Shown in pieces: positions 5,421-5,537 of a DNA stretch of 5,537 nucleotides. The position numbers were made by a program, and so were the translations under genes. The notes under the pieces were generated by a model. That model saw nothing but the letters and a program-made list of their open reading frames with translations. It made no database searches and was not told the origin of the DNA. The DNA is from Rhizobacter sp. GTDB taxonomy: Bacteria > Pseudomonadota > Gammaproteobacteria > Burkholderiales > Burkholderiaceae_C. The DNA lies in the NCBI GenBank assembly GCA_025351675.1, contig JANXVK010000233.1, positions 1-5,537 on the forward strand, given 5' to 3'. The first letter of the stretch is position 1. Each line of letters starts with the position of its first letter.

Positions 5421-5537
5421 TCAGATGTTGCCGGCGTTATGCAGGCGCGTCGGGACCGGGAAACCGCAGGATGTGCCATCGGTGTGCACGACCTGATCCT
5501 CCCAAGGCAGCCGGTAGCGGCCATCGACAAGATCCCG
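5421..5537 (-). CDS. amiF: Formamidase, C-terminal end only (gene runs off the right edge)
   Basis: Read leftward from base 5537 the frame is open for 38 codons and stops at TGA (5421-5423 on the + strand reads TCA). The peptide begins RDLVDGRYRLPWED and continues through DGTSCGFPVPTRL to the end. The block DL-x-x-G-R/K-Y-R/K-LPWED, then DG(T/S) and GFP/GYP about ten residues before the end, matches the C-terminus of formamidase AmiF (EC 3.5.1.49; about 334 residues in Helicobacter pylori) as I remember it. AmiF is the paralogue of AmiE that hydrolyses formamide to formate and ammonia. No catalytic residue is inside the window. About three quarters of the third codon positions are G or C, which suits a real gene here. 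Its stop is 184 bases from the amiR stop, tail to tail. The other two frames on this strand give Arg/Ser-rich sequence with no family match. The identification rests on a short stretch, so it is likely but not certain. Confidence 0.75.
   Translation of the reverse strand, partial: RDLVDGRYRLPWEDQVVHTDGTSCGFPVPTRLHNAGNI

Noticed and set aside
5126..5530. 134-codon minus-strand frame from near the right edge
   Set aside because: It runs antisense through the ANTAR-coding end of amiR and reads as Arg/Ser-rich sequence; the frame ending at 5421 carries the formamidase-like peptide instead.

Overview
The window is a GC-rich (low-to-mid 60s % by eye) amide-degradation locus. Codon use and the close match of several proteins to betaproteobacterial and Pseudomonas families suggest a proteobacterium, most likely Burkholderiales; this is inference, because no taxonomic marker is present.

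Layout, left to right. (1) 1-710, +: the 3' two-thirds of amiE, aliphatic amidase, with the catalytic Lys and Cys visible; the leader RNA and promoter lie outside the window. (2) 711-881: a spacer that opens with a bulged hairpin and a weak T-rich tail, a candidate partial terminator. (3) 882-1703, +: a MoxR-type AAA+ ATPase of the CbbQ/NirQ/NorQ family, overlapping by ATGA with (4) 1700-3346, +: a CbbO/NorD-type protein with a C-terminal von Willebrand A domain and an intact MIDAS. (5) 3347-3426: a short spacer with a nested inverted repeat and a good ribosome binding site. (6) 3427-4593, +: amiC, the cytoplasmic amide sensor. (7) 4610-5236, +: amiR, the ANTAR-type RNA-binding antiterminator, with a perfect 10-bp inverted repeat inside its first codons. 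(8) 5219-5295: three adjacent hairpins at the 3' end of amiR. (9) 5421-5537, -: the last 38 codons of a convergent gene whose end matches formamidase (amiF).

How the genes fit together. AmiE hydrolyses short aliphatic amides to acid plus ammonia. AmiC and AmiR form the known amide-responsive pair, in which AmiC holds AmiR inactive until an amide binds and AmiR then prevents termination in the amiE leader RNA. Formamidase on the opposite strand would extend the substrate range to formamide. The unusual part is the middle: where the Pseudomonas aeruginosa operon (amiE-amiB-amiC-amiR-amiS) has the Clp-like ATPase amiB, this locus has a CbbQ/CbbO-type AAA+ and VWA pair. Pairs of this type are known to activate Rubisco (CbbQ-CbbO) and are needed for active nitric oxide reductase (NorQ-NorD). 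No Rubisco, nitrite or nitric oxide reductase gene is visible, so the simplest hypothesis is an activase or maturation machine for the amidase. No amiS (amide/urea channel) follows amiR within the window.
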